Below are positions 1-8,312 of a stretch of DNA of 64,000 bases, one piece after another. The DNA lies in contig NZ_FXYX01000006.1 of the NCBI RefSeq assembly GCF_900169265.1, forward strand, positions 82,855 to 146,854, written 5' to 3'. Made by a program: the position numbers and the translations under genes. The DNA is from Brevibacterium iodinum ATCC 49514 (GTDB taxonomy: Bacteria > Actinomycetota > Actinomycetes > Actinomycetales > Brevibacteriaceae). The notes below the pieces were generated by a model, which saw only the letters and a list, made by a program, of their open reading frames with translations, was not told the origin of the DNA and ran no database searches. How positions within the stretch are numbered: the first letter of the stretch is position 1; each line of letters opens with the position of its first letter.

Positions 1-1086
1 GAGTTCGGCTTCGAGGACCTGCTGCTGCTCGGCCAGGGCAGTGCGCGGGGTCGCGTAGACGTGTGCGAAGAGTTCGCGCGGGTCGATTTCGGCCTCGGTG
101 TTCATCGCATCGCGAACGGACGCGGCCAGGGTCTCGGCCGCCTCGGCGATCTCCTCGACGCCGGCATCGTCGAGGGCACCGGTCTGTCGCAGGTACTTCT
201 CGAGACGGTCGATGGGATCGAACTGCTTCCAGTGCTCGACCTCCTCGGTGTCACGGTACTTCGTCGGATCGTCGGAGTTCGTGTGCGACTCCATCCGGTA
301 GGTGAGGCACTCGATGAGGGTCGGACCATCTCCGTTCCGACCGCGCGCCAGCGCCGCGGAGACGGCGGCGAATACGGCGGCGACGTCATTGCCGTCGACG
401 CGCAGGCCCGGCATTCCGTAGCCGGCGGCCCGGTCGGCGAGCATCGTCGCATTCGTCTGCTCCCGCAGGGGAGTGGAGATCGCGTACTGGTTGTTCTGCA
501 GGACGAAGACCGTCGGGGTCTGCCATACGGAGGCGAAGTTGAACGCCTCGTGGGTATCGCCTTCACTGCTGGCGCCGTCGCCGAGGAAGGTCAGAGTCGC
601 GGCGTCCTCGCCCTTGAGCTTCGCGGCCATCGCGAAGCCCGTGGCATGCAGGGTCTGCGTCGCCAGCGGTGTCGCCGCAGGTGAGGTGTGATATTCGTGC
701 GGATCGAAACCGCAGTGCCAGTCCCCACGGAAGGCGGCGAGGATCTCGGCGACGGGCACCCCGCGGGTCAGCAGCGCTGCCGAGTCACGGTAGGTGGGGA
801 AGAGCCAGTCGTTCGGGGCCAGCGCAGTGGTGGCCCCCACCTCGGCGGCTTCCTGACCTGCTGCGGAGGGGTAGGTCGCGAGCCGACCCTGCCGGGTCAG
901 GTGCGTGACCTGTGCTTCGAACCGGCGGACGAGGACCATCTGCCGGTAGAGACCGGTGAGGGTGGCATCGCTGGGGATCCGCAGCCCTTCGGTCGGAGTG
1001 TCGGTGAGCCGGCCATCTGCGCCGATGAAGCTGATCGGCTGCAGCTGGGGCAGTGAGCGGCCTGTGGTGGGAACGTCGATGGTCAT
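1..1086 (-). CDS. pdhA: 2-oxoacid dehydrogenase E1 component, alpha subunit (partial)
   Basis: The frame is open from an ATG at 1086 to the window edge, giving the first 362 residues; the C-terminus lies outside. The product is the thiamine-diphosphate-dependent alpha subunit of a pyruvate or branched-chain 2-oxoacid dehydrogenase, which decarboxylates the oxoacid and passes the acyl group to the E2 lipoyl domain. The ThDP motif is clear: GDGASSEGD near residue 168, ending about 30 residues later in QNNQYAIS. YPSAAGQEA and DWLFPTYRD are also typical E1-alpha segments, as is RMESHTNSDDPTKYR further on. The beta subunit and E2 would be expected beyond base 1. Sequence alone does not separate pyruvate from branched-chain substrates, so the symbol is provisional. 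Confidence 0.85.
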   Translation of the reverse strand, partial: MTIDVPTTGRSLPQLQPISFIGADGRLTDTPTEGLRIPSDATLTGLYRQMVLVRRFEAQVTHLTRQGRLATYPSAAGQEAAEVGATTALAPNDWLFPTYRDSAALLTRGVPVAEILAAFRGDWHCGFDPHEYHTSPAATPLATQTLHATGFAMAAKLKGEDAATLTFLGDGASSEGDTHEAFNFASVWQTPTVFVLQNNQYAISTPLREQTNATMLADRAAGYGMPGLRVDGNDVAAVFAAVSAALARGRNGDGPTLIECLTYRMESHTNSDDPTKYRDTEEVEHWKQFDPIDRLEKYLRQTGALDDAGVEEIAEAAETLAASVRDAMNTEAEIDPRELFAHVYATPRTALAEQQQVLEAEL

Positions 1087-1147
1087 GGCCCCATGGTGAC
1101 GTGAGGCAGATCACGATTCCATGGGTTCGAGACAGGTGCGGACGGGT

Positions 1148-1212
1148 GGCCAAACGTGCCGTCAAGTGCGGACGAACAGGCCGGTTCCGGCAGGTCCGGT
1201 GGACGTTTGGCC
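1148..1212. repeat. Inverted repeat with 10-bp arms upstream of pdhA
   Basis: GGCCAAACGT at 1148-1157 is matched by its exact complement ACGTTTGGCC at 1203-1212. The pair lies in the 155-bp gap between the E1-alpha start and the end of the YqeB-like gene. It could be a regulator site for the dehydrogenase or part of a terminator for the upstream gene; nothing decides between them. Confidence 0.35.
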
Positions 1213-1241
1213 GGGCTGTGGGGCGGTGTCCTCGACCGGTC

Positions 1242-1745
1242 TCAGATCTCGCCCCAACGGTATCCGCGGGAGGTGAAAGCCTCGGCGACGGCGTCCTTCC
1301 TGCCCTCGACAGCGCCCCGGTAGGCCTGATGGCCGCCCTCGGTGAGGATCGTGAGCTTGCCGTCGGCGAAGTACGCGGTGGAGAAGGAGGCGCGGGAGAT
1401 GCGCAGCGGGTGGTCGTTCTCGTCTCCGATGACGATCTCGTCGTCGGAGACGAGGACCGGGGTGTTCGAACCGGCGATGACGGCGGCGGCGATGAGTCCG
1501 AGCACGGCGCCGATGATCGGTCGGATGGCGACCACCCAGGGCTGGTCGAACCGGCTGAGCTTCTCGATCGGATCGCCGAAGGGGATGGGGAACCGCGCGG
1601 CCAGCGAGCCCAGCGTGGGCAGGAGGAATCCGAGGGCGACGCCGATGCTCACGCACACGAAGCCGATGACGATGATGTCCGTGCGGCCGAGCTTGAAGAC
1701 GGCGGGGCCCGAGGGGGTGACCGGGCTGCTGTTGTCCGTGCTCAT
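1242..1745 (-). CDS. YqeB-like membrane protein
   Basis: This 167-residue protein starts at the ATG at 1745; an in-frame ATG 17 codons upstream would run into the operator of the divergent regulator, so the shorter start is preferred. Two hydrophobic segments are visible, at about residues 22-50 (DIIVIGFVCVSIGVALGF) and 70-92 (VVAIRPIIGAVLGLIAAA). A soluble C-terminal half follows, ending in residues such as EGRKDAVAEAF. The arrangement matches the YqeB family, whose soluble part has a PH-like fold; function is unknown. It is divergent from a TetR regulator over a perfect palindrome and is the likely target of that regulator. Confidence 0.65.
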   Translation of the reverse strand: MSTDNSSPVTPSGPAVFKLGRTDIIVIGFVCVSIGVALGFLLPTLGSLAARFPIPFGDPIEKLSRFDQPWVVAIRPIIGAVLGLIAAAVIAGSNTPVLVSDDEIVIGDENDHPLRISRASFSTAYFADGKLTILTEGGHQAYRGAVEGRKDAVAEAFTSRGYRWGEI

Positions 1746-1779
1746 TGCGATCCTCACTCTGCGAAGCTGGGATACAATC

Positions 1780-1794
1780 GTACCAAACTGGTAC
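1780..1794. promoter_or_regulatory. Palindromic operator between divergent YqeB-like and TetR genes
   Basis: GTACCA-AAC-TGGTAC is a perfect inverted repeat with a 3-nt centre. It sits just downstream of a TACAAT hexamer at 1773-1778 that could be the -10 of the TetR gene. The position between divergent genes, one of them a TetR regulator, makes autoregulation and control of the YqeB-like gene likely. Confidence 0.6.
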
Positions 1795-1843
1795 ATGAGT
1801 GTTCCACTGATTGTGTTTTCGCTGATGAAGGGATGGTTCGCAC

Positions 1844-2425
1844 GTGACCGAAGGTGCCGGAATGCGGAGGCTGGGGCGGGAGGGCCTGCTGAAGGAATCG
1901 CTGTCGGCCCTGGCGGAGAACTCGCAGGCCTCGATGCTCGAGATCGCGAGCGCGATCGGCGTCGGGCGGACGACGCTCTATCGGCATTTCGGGGATCGGG
2001 AGGCTCTCGTCGCCGAGGTGGCCCGCCTCGGCGCGCGCATGTTCGGTCGGGCCGTCCTGGACGCCCGCCCGGAGGCGGGAACCGGCCTCGAGGCGGTCGA
2101 GCGGATGTGCGAGCGGCTGTTCGCCCTCCCCGAGGTCCTGACGCTGATGTTCGCCGACGATCCGATCGTCACCGATGACGCCTTCGCCGAGGCGGCCCCC
2201 GACGGCAGCGATGACGACGTCCTCGAGTGGGTCATCGCCCGAGGTCAGGCCGATGGTTCGATCACGGAGGAGGTTCCGGTGACCTGGGCTGCGATGTACG
2301 TCTTCCTCACCATCGGATCGGGTCACCTCTTCGGCCTCTCGGAGGACTCGGCTGAGCCCGAGAGGCGCCGACGCGCACTCGAGCTGACGATCCGCGCGGT
2401 GCGGAAGACGCTCGCCGCCGACTGA
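1844..2425 (+). CDS. TetR/AcrR family transcriptional regulator
   Basis: A 193-residue protein from a GTG at 1844. The N-terminal helix-turn-helix is typical: SMLEIASAIGVGRTTLYRHF at about residues 32-51, followed by DREALVAEVARLG. The C-terminal ligand-binding domain carries no recognisable specificity signal. A second in-frame ATG (MRRLGREG) lies six codons in and cannot be excluded as the start. The gene is divergent from the YqeB-like gene, with a 15-bp palindrome between them, so it is probably an autoregulated local repressor. Confidence 0.85.
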   Translation: MTEGAGMRRLGREGLLKESLSALAENSQASMLEIASAIGVGRTTLYRHFGDREALVAEVARLGARMFGRAVLDARPEAGTGLEAVERMCERLFALPEVLTLMFADDPIVTDDAFAEAAPDGSDDDVLEWVIARGQADGSITEEVPVTWAAMYVFLTIGSGHLFGLSEDSAEPERRRRALELTIRAVRKTLAAD

Positions 2426-2481
2426 GGCCGCGGGTGCGGATTGGGTCGAGGTGGACCGGATCGCTTGCACCCTCCCGAATC

Positions 2482-2500
2482 TCAGGTTAGGCTCACCTAT
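2482..2500 (+). promoter_or_regulatory. DtxR/IdeR-type iron box
   Basis: The 19-bp stretch starting TCAGGTTAGGCTCACC agrees with the DtxR consensus (TTAGGTTAGGCTAACCTAA) at 16 of 19 positions. It lies 117 bp upstream of the siderophore-interacting gene. In actinobacteria such boxes are bound by Fe2+-loaded DtxR/IdeR repressors, so the downstream iron genes are probably expressed under iron starvation. Confidence 0.75.
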
Positions 2501-2616
2501 GGGATATAGGGAACACCGATCTTGCTTAAGGCAGTTGACACACCTGCTTGAAGTTGTCGGCCTGCTTCTCTGTTTCTCGCTGTTTCATACGTCAAGAGAC
2601 CCTCGGAGCTGACAAT

Positions 2617-4548
2617 ATGCCGCGGACTTCCAGGCCCCTGCAGGTGCTGCCGATCATCCTGCGAGAGGTGGAAGTCACCGGCATCGCGGACATCACCCCG
2701 AACATGCGACGCCTGACACTGGCAGGCGATCAGTTGAACGCCGGTGAGGTCGACGGGATGCCACGGCCTGCGTTCCGCTCCGAGGGTTTCGACGATCACG
2801 TGAAACTCGTCATCCCGCCGCCCGACGGCACAGCCCTCGATATCGGTGAGCAGCAGGAGTTCCGCTTCCAATGGAACCGGGAGGCGCTCAACCGCGCCCG
2901 CGACTACACCGTTCGCAGCGTCGATGCCGAATCGCGCTCCTTCACCGTCGACGTCGTCCGCCACGAGACCGGCCTCGCCTCGGACTGGGCCTTCGGTGTC
3001 GCGATCGGCGATCGCATCAGCTTCGCCGGGCCGAAGACCTGCGCGGGTCTGGCCGAAGGCATCGACTTCCACCTCCTCGTCGCCGACGAGACCGCCCTGC
3101 CGGCCGTCGGGCGGTGGCTCGAGGAAGCGCCGGCGGGCACCCGCGGCCACATCATCGTCGAGGTCCCCACCTCCGATGACATCCAGGACATCCCCACCGA
3201 GGCCGACGTCGAGATCGACTGGCTCGTCCGCGGCTCCATCGCCCCGGGCGAGTCGGGGCTGATGTACGAGGCCGTGAGGAGCCTCAGCCTGCCGGCCGGC
3301 CGCACCTTCGCCTGGTGCGCGGGCGAGACGCTGACCATCGCGCCCATCCGCCGCTGCCTGCGCCGGGACCTCGGCCTGCCCAAGGAGGACGTCGAGGTCG
3401 TCGGCTACTGGCGGAAGATGCCGACCACTCCCGCCGAGACCCGTGCGGCCGAGGGCTCCGCCGGTGCGGACTCACCGGTCGAGGGCTCCGTCGCCGCATC
3501 CCCGCCCTCGGACGCCGCCGGTCCCGCGTCCGAGGATTCTGCCGCTCCCGCCGCGACCGCTGCCGCCGCGGGCGCGAGTGAGGACCGGCCCGAACCGGAG
3601 GGCACTCTCGACGTCCTCCACCAGGTCCATGAGATGACCGAACTGCTGCCCCCGATCATCACCCGGACCGCCGTGACGCTCGGCATCAACGACCTCGTCG
3701 CCGGTGGGGTGTCCACCGCCGAGGCGATCGCCGCCGAACTCGGCATCGCAGCCGATCGCGCCCAAGCGGTGCTGACGGCCATGTGCTCCCTCGGGCTCCT
3801 CACCCGGGAGGAGCAGGACTACCGCAACACCCCCACGGGAGCGGTGCTCACCGGCGAAGGCGCCGCCGACGGGCTCGATCTGAGCAGCCCGGCACTGCTC
3901 GACCTCTTCTCGCTCGTCGACCTCATCGACGTCCTCAAGGGCGGATTCGCCGCCCGCACCTCACGAGCCTCGACGGCGGAGGCCGACACCTGGCATGACC
4001 AGCGCGCCGCGGACGCCGAGCTCGACACCGCCCACCGCGGACGCAGCCTCGACCACCTCCAGTACGTCCTCGACCCCATTCTCGACCTCGAACCCGTGAC
4101 CACGGCCGCGAGCCTCGCCCTGGCCGGCGACGTCGACGCCGAGGCGGCCGCCGCCCTGACGCGACGAGCCCCGGATTCGGGGCGGACGATCCACACCCCG
4201 GCAGCGCAGGCCCTGGCCGGCGGCGAGGACTGGCCGAGCGTCGACTGCACGCTCGTGATCGCCGGACTGACCGGACGCTCCCGAGACGCTATCGGTTCGC
4301 TGCTGGATCGCATGCTCGCCGCGAGTCGGACCCTGGTCATCGTCGAGCCCTTCACCGACGACGCCGAGGCCGATGACCATCAGGCCGAAGAGCTCATCAC
4401 GACCCTGGCCACCACCGGCAACCCGACGCTGACCAGCGGTGAGCTCACCGCGACTCTGCGCGGACTCGGGGCCGCCGAGGTCGAGGTGAGAGACATCGGG
4501 TGGGGCTTCGGCCGCTTCCGCTCGGCCGTCATCGCCACCAGCTCCTGA
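2617..4548 (+). CDS. Siderophore-interacting flavoprotein fused to an O-methyltransferase-like domain
   Basis: The ATG at 2617 is preferred to an upstream TTG (2548) because it follows a GGAG ribosome site; it gives 643 residues. Residues 1-270 are a siderophore-interacting (ViuB-type) domain that uses FAD to reduce ferric siderophores; the FAD motif RDYTVRS lies near residue 95. An Ala/Pro/Ser-rich linker (about 270-330) follows. The last 310 residues begin with a winged-helix dimerisation-like region (ELLPPIITRTAVTLGINDLV) and end in a Rossmann-like part, both resembling small-molecule O-methyltransferases. No clear SAM-binding glycine motif is visible, so the second domain may be a degenerate sensor or scaffold. 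An iron box lies upstream and a siderophore-binding lipoprotein gene follows after 55 bp. Confidence 0.8.
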   Translation: MPRTSRPLQVLPIILREVEVTGIADITPNMRRLTLAGDQLNAGEVDGMPRPAFRSEGFDDHVKLVIPPPDGTALDIGEQQEFRFQWNREALNRARDYTVRSVDAESRSFTVDVVRHETGLASDWAFGVAIGDRISFAGPKTCAGLAEGIDFHLLVADETALPAVGRWLEEAPAGTRGHIIVEVPTSDDIQDIPTEADVEIDWLVRGSIAPGESGLMYEAVRSLSLPAGRTFAWCAGETLTIAPIRRCLRRDLGLPKEDVEVVGYWRKMPTTPAETRAAEGSAGADSPVEGSVAASPPSDAAGPASEDSAAPAATAAAAGASEDRPEPEGTLDVLHQVHEMTELLPPIITRTAVTLGINDLVAGGVSTAEAIAAELGIAADRAQAVLTAMCSLGLLTREEQDYRNTPTGAVLTGEGAADGLDLSSPALLDLFSLVDLIDVLKGGFAARTSRASTAEADTWHDQRAADAELDTAHRGRSLDHLQYVLDPILDLEPVTTAASLALAGDVDAEAAAALTRRAPDSGRTIHTPAAQALAGGEDWPSVDCTLVIAGLTGRSRDAIGSLLDRMLAASRTLVIVEPFTDDAEADDHQAEELITTLATTGNPTLTSGELTATLRGLGAAEVEVRDIGWGFGRFRSAVIATSS

Positions 4549-4603
4549 CCCCCTCGAACACCCCTCGAGGCCTCAACCCGCCAGATTCGAACAAGGAAGA
4601 TCC

Positions 4604-5617
4604 ATGTCACTGACACGTCTGAGCACAGCCGTCATCGCCGGAACCGCCGGCCTCGCCCTCCTCGCCGGTTGCCAAGGAGGGACCGGGGAAGCGGCATCGA
4701 GCAGCTCTTCCGAGACCCGCACCGTCACCGATGCCACCGGTGCCGAGGTCGAGGTGCCCGAGAACCCGGAGGCCGTGGCCACCCTGCACTACGCCGCGAC
4801 CGAAACGCTCATGGACCTCGATGCGCCGCCCGTCGCCCAGGGAGCGTACCAGGAACCGGCCGTGCCCGAGGAATGGGTCGACGAGCTCGGCGACATCCCC
4901 GTCGCCGCCCAGCAGGAGCCCGATCTGGAGAAGCTCGCCGAGGCGGAGCCCGACCTCATCCTGTCGCCGAACGTCTACGACTCGGAGATGATCGAGCAGC
5001 TCGAGGAGATCGCCCCCGTCTACCAATTCACTCTGCGCGGCGGTGAGCGCGGGGATTGGAAGCAGCGCGTCGGGGAGGTCGCCGATGCGGTGAACAAGGC
5101 CGATGAGCTCGACGAACTCGACGATGAGTTCGAAGCCCGACAGAAGGAACTCGCCGACCAGTACTCCGATGTCACCGAGGGCACCACGATCGGGGTCGCG
5201 TCCTCGTTCGAGGAGAACTCGGCCTATCTGTGGGGCAGCGAGAACATGCTCGGCACGATTCTGACCCCGCTCGGCTTCGACTGGTCGGCCGATGAGGACG
5301 CCATGGTGGAGAAGTACGGCAATGCCGACCAGGAGGGCAACAAGTCCGGCAAGGCCGAGCCCGAAGCTCAGATCTCCCTCGAAGTGCTCGACAAGAGCCT
5401 GTCCGATGCCGATGTCATCTTCGTCGACTCGGACCTGCGCGGTGACTACGACAAGCTCACCGAGGCGCTGCTGGACTCAGCGGTGTTCAAGGACCTCCCC
5501 GCCGTCAAGGCCGGACACGTCTACCCCATCGGCAAGGCCACGATCGCCGGTTACGCGGACGCGGAATACGGCCTCGATCTGGCCGAGCAGGCGATCAAGG
5601 AGTACCAGAAGGACTGA
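4604..5617 (+). CDS. Iron-siderophore ABC transporter substrate-binding lipoprotein
   Basis: This 337-residue protein has a signal peptide ending in the lipobox LLAGC (Cys at about residue 23), so it should be a lipoprotein on the outer face of the membrane. The body has the FecB/FepB pattern: DATGAEVEVPENPEAVATL near the N-terminus, EPDLILSPNVYD, and a C-terminal VYPIGKATIAGYADAEYGL. Such proteins capture ferric siderophores for an ABC importer. No permease or ATPase gene follows, so it must work with a transporter encoded elsewhere. Co-transcription with the siderophore-interacting gene from the upstream iron box is likely. Confidence 0.85.
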   Translation: MSLTRLSTAVIAGTAGLALLAGCQGGTGEAASSSSSETRTVTDATGAEVEVPENPEAVATLHYAATETLMDLDAPPVAQGAYQEPAVPEEWVDELGDIPVAAQQEPDLEKLAEAEPDLILSPNVYDSEMIEQLEEIAPVYQFTLRGGERGDWKQRVGEVADAVNKADELDELDDEFEARQKELADQYSDVTEGTTIGVASSFEENSAYLWGSENMLGTILTPLGFDWSADEDAMVEKYGNADQEGNKSGKAEPEAQISLEVLDKSLSDADVIFVDSDLRGDYDKLTEALLDSAVFKDLPAVKAGHVYPIGKATIAGYADAEYGLDLAEQAIKEYQKD

Positions 5618-5671
5618 AGCCGGTCCGGCTCAGCCGGCCGGGGACCCGGGGTCAGCAGGCACCGGGCTCGC

Positions 5672-6127
5672 TCAACCGGCACCGGGCCGGTGACCCTCCG
5701 CCTCGTCGAGGATGAGCAGGGAGCGGGAGGACACGACTCCCGGCACCTCGTGGATCCGCTGCAGGATCACCTGCGACAGGGCCGTGTTGCCCGGGGCATT
5801 CACCGTCACCAGCGCATCGATGTCGCCGCTGACGGCCTGCACCTTCTCGACGAAGGGCAGTGCGGCCAGATCCTCGCGGACCTGAGGCCAGGGCCGCTCG
5901 TCGATCTTGACCACGACGACCGCGGTCACGCTCATGCCGAGGGCCTCGCGGTCGACCTCGGCGGTGAATTTCCGGATCGCCCCGGACTCGACGAGGGCGG
6001 TGAAGCGCTTGTGCGCGGCCGAACGCGAGATGTGGACGCGTTCGGCCAGCTGGCGCACGCTCAGGCGGGAATCCTCGACGAGGGCGGCGATGATGCTGCG
6101 ATCGATGTCGTCGAGATCGAATGCCAC
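5672..6127 (-). CDS. Lrp/AsnC family transcriptional regulator
   Basis: A 151-residue protein from a GTG at 6127, preceded by AAGGAG. The N-terminal helix-turn-helix reads LDDIDRSIIAALVEDSRLSV with RQLAERVHISRSAAHKRFTA after it. The C-terminal alpha/beta ligand-binding (RAM) domain contains FVEKVQAVSGDIDALVTV, the usual effector-site region. Members respond to amino acids or related metabolites. The target is not evident: the gene converges on the siderophore lipoprotein gene and its start faces the 418-bp region before etfB. Confidence 0.9.
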   Translation of the reverse strand: MAFDLDDIDRSIIAALVEDSRLSVRQLAERVHISRSAAHKRFTALVESGAIRKFTAEVDREALGMSVTAVVVVKIDERPWPQVREDLAALPFVEKVQAVSGDIDALVTVNAPGNTALSQVILQRIHEVPGVVSSRSLLILDEAEGHRPGAG

Positions 6128-6459
6128 GGGCGCTCCTTCACCGTTGATGTCTGCGTCTTGCCTGCGACCTCTGCGTTCAACCTGCCCTGATGCACTCGCG
6201 CGGAGAGGCGGCGGTGGGCACCGGGAGGACTGGTCGGTCTCCTTCCCATTCTAGGGCCCCGCCTCGGCGAGGGGATGACCTTGCGTCGAGGTCCCGTCGT
6301 CGACGACAGGGGGACCGCCTCGGCGAGGAAAGTCCGCATGGTTGCGGAGTCCGACGCGCTGGACAAATTCTGTCGATCGTTCGTACAGTAACGGAGATAT
6401 CTGTGGTGCCTACCACGTACCATGGGTGATGGACATGATCGGTTCTAACCCGGACCCGG

Positions 6460-6507
6460 TCAACGGACGGAAATCAGCCACCTGTAGATTATGAGACGAA
6501 AGTCTCA
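6460..6507 (+). promoter_or_regulatory. Putative etf operon promoter with inverted-repeat operator
   Basis: The 418-bp gap before etfB holds no gene. A -10-like TAGATT lies at 6485-6490 with a weak -35-like TCAACG about 19 bp upstream (6460-6465). Immediately after the -10 is a perfect inverted repeat TGAGAC-GAAA-GTCTCA (6492-6507), well placed for a repressor. Two CCGCCTCGGCG-type motifs (near 6258 and 6314) lie further upstream in the same gap. Confidence 0.4.
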
Positions 6508-6545
6508 CGCAGCTGGAACTGCTTCACGAACCTAAGGAGTCATCC

Positions 6546-7322
6546 TTGAAGATCGCGGTGTTGGTCAAAGAGGTCCCGGATACGTACGGCGACCGCAAGT
6601 TGAACTTGGAAACCGGGCTCGCCGATCGCGGCGCCTCGGAAGCCGTCCTCGATGAGATCGGTGAGCGTGCCCTCGAGGTCGCCCTGGCGCAGAAGGACTC
6701 CGACGGCGACACCGAGGTGACCGTCATCTCGATGGCGCCCGATACCGCGACCGCCACGATCCGCAAGGGCCTGGCCATGGGTGCCGACAATGCCGTGCAC
6801 GTGGCCGATGAGGGTTTGGCCGGTGCGGATCTGGGCCTGACCGCCGAGGTGCTCGCCGCCGCTCTGCGCCGCGGTGAGTTCGACCTCGTCGTGACCGGCA
6901 ACGTCTCCACCGACGGCAACGGCGGCATGATGCCGGCGATGCTCGCCGAACACCTCGACTACCCGCACGTGACTGGCCTGACCACCGTCGAACTGAGCGA
7001 CGGCAAGGTTGCAGGCACCCGCGCGGTCGAAGGCGGAAAGCAGCAGGTCTCGGCCGAACTGCCTGCCGTCATCTCCATCACCGAGGCGCTTCCCGAGGCT
7101 CGATTCCCGAACTTCAAGGGCATCATGGCGGCGAAGAAGAAGCCCTTCGAGGTTATCAGCCTCTCCGATCTCGACATCGATGCCGAGGACCAGTCCGTGG
7201 CTCGCTCGATCATGGTCACCGTCGCCGAGAAGCCGCCGCGCGAAGCCGGCGAGAAGGTCGTCGACGAAGGCAATGGCGGCGTCGAACTCGCCGAATACCT
7301 CACCAAGAACCGTCTGGCCTAA
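6546..7322 (+). CDS. etfB: Electron transfer flavoprotein, beta subunit
   Basis: A 258-residue protein starting at TTG; the start is supported by AAGGAG seven bases upstream and by the standard N-terminus [19 protein letters not shown]. The family signature region includes [20 protein letters not shown] and ends with [15 protein letters not shown]. EtfB binds AMP and forms a heterodimer with EtfA that accepts electrons from acyl-CoA and other dehydrogenases. The stop codon overlaps the ribosome site of etfA, so the two are translated together. Confidence 0.95.
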   Translation: MKIAVLVKEVPDTYGDRKLNLETGLADRGASEAVLDEIGERALEVALAQKDSDGDTEVTVISMAPDTATATIRKGLAMGADNAVHVADEGLAGADLGLTAEVLAAALRRGEFDLVVTGNVSTDGNGGMMPAMLAEHLDYPHVTGLTTVELSDGKVAGTRAVEGGKQQVSAELPAVISITEALPEARFPNFKGIMAAKKKPFEVISLSDLDIDAEDQSVARSIMVTVAEKPPREAGEKVVDEGNGGVELAEYLTKNRLA

Positions 7323-7333
7323 GGAGAATCGTC

Positions 7334-8311
7334 ATGTCAGAATTCCCGCAGGATTCCATTCTCGTCGTCCTCACCGCCGATGCCGAAGGTCAGCTGGAGA
7401 AGCCGGCCGCCGAACTGCTCGGCGGAGCCGCTGAGATCGGCTCGCCCGTCGCCCTCGTGCTCGCCGCCGGAAGCGCCGAAGCTGCTGCCGAGAAGGCCGC
7501 CGAACTCGGCGCCGTGGCAACACTGACCGCCGCAGCCGCCGAGGGCAACCTCGGCACCGCAGCCGTCGACGCCGTGGCCGCAGCCGCGGAGCTCACTGCT
7601 CCCGACGCCGTGCTTGTGCCGAACACCCTCGACGGTCGCGACATCGCCGGTCGCTACGCCGTGCGCAGCGGATCGGCCGTGTGCGTCGACGCCGTCGGAC
7701 TCGAACGCGACTCCGAAGGCATCGTGGCCAACCACTCCGTCTACGGCGGCGGCTACACCGCATCCTCGGCTCCGACCTTCGGTGCCCCCATCGTCACCGT
7801 GCGCCTGGGCTCGATCGAGGCGCGTGCAGAAGCTCAGTCCGCGAACACGCAGGCCCTTGAGGTCGCCGATTCCGGTAAGCGCTCGGCTGCGATCGACTCG
7901 TTCGAAGCCGTCGTCGAAACCTCCTCGCGTCCAGAGCTGCGCGGTGCGCAGAAGGTCGTGTCCGGTGGTCGCGGCGTCGGTTCGGAGGAGTCCTTCGAGC
8001 TCGTCGGCGAATTCGCCGACACCCTCGGCGCAGCCCTCGGCGCCTCCCGTGCGGCCGTCGACGCCGGCTACATCGCCCAGTCGCATCAGGTCGGCCAGAC
8101 CGGTGTGTCGGTGTCCCCGCAGCTCTACGTGGCTCTCGGCATCTCCGGCGCGATCCAGCACAAGGCCGGCATGCAGACGTCGAAGACCATCGTCGCAGTC
8201 AACAAGGACGCCGAAGCCCCGATCTTCGACATCGCCGATTTCGGCGTCGTCGGCGACCTGTTCAAGGTCGTTCCCCAGGCCATCGAATCACTGAACGAGA
8301 ACAAGTCCTGA
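7334..8311 (+). CDS. etfA: Electron transfer flavoprotein, alpha subunit
   Basis: A 325-residue EtfA with an AAGGAG site overlapping the end of etfB. The C-terminal FAD domain is complete: [15 protein letters not shown], then the signature [18 protein letters not shown] and [15 protein letters not shown]. The N-terminal half is alanine-rich but follows the family fold. The stop is one base from the ATG of the next gene, which encodes a cytochrome-b-like membrane protein; this tight coupling suggests that gene product handles ETF electrons at the membrane. Confidence 0.95.
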   Translation: MSEFPQDSILVVLTADAEGQLEKPAAELLGGAAEIGSPVALVLAAGSAEAAAEKAAELGAVATLTAAAAEGNLGTAAVDAVAAAAELTAPDAVLVPNTLDGRDIAGRYAVRSGSAVCVDAVGLERDSEGIVANHSVYGGGYTASSAPTFGAPIVTVRLGSIEARAEAQSANTQALEVADSGKRSAAIDSFEAVVETSSRPELRGAQKVVSGGRGVGSEESFELVGEFADTLGAALGASRAAVDAGYIAQSHQVGQTGVSVSPQLYVALGISGAIQHKAGMQTSKTIVAVNKDAEAPIFDIADFGVVGDLFKVVPQAIESLNENKS

Positions 8312-8312
8312 T

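Noticed and set aside
5618..5671. Terminator between the siderophore lipoprotein and Lrp genes
   Set aside because: CCGG-rich complementarity is present but short and degenerate; I could not define a convincing stem.
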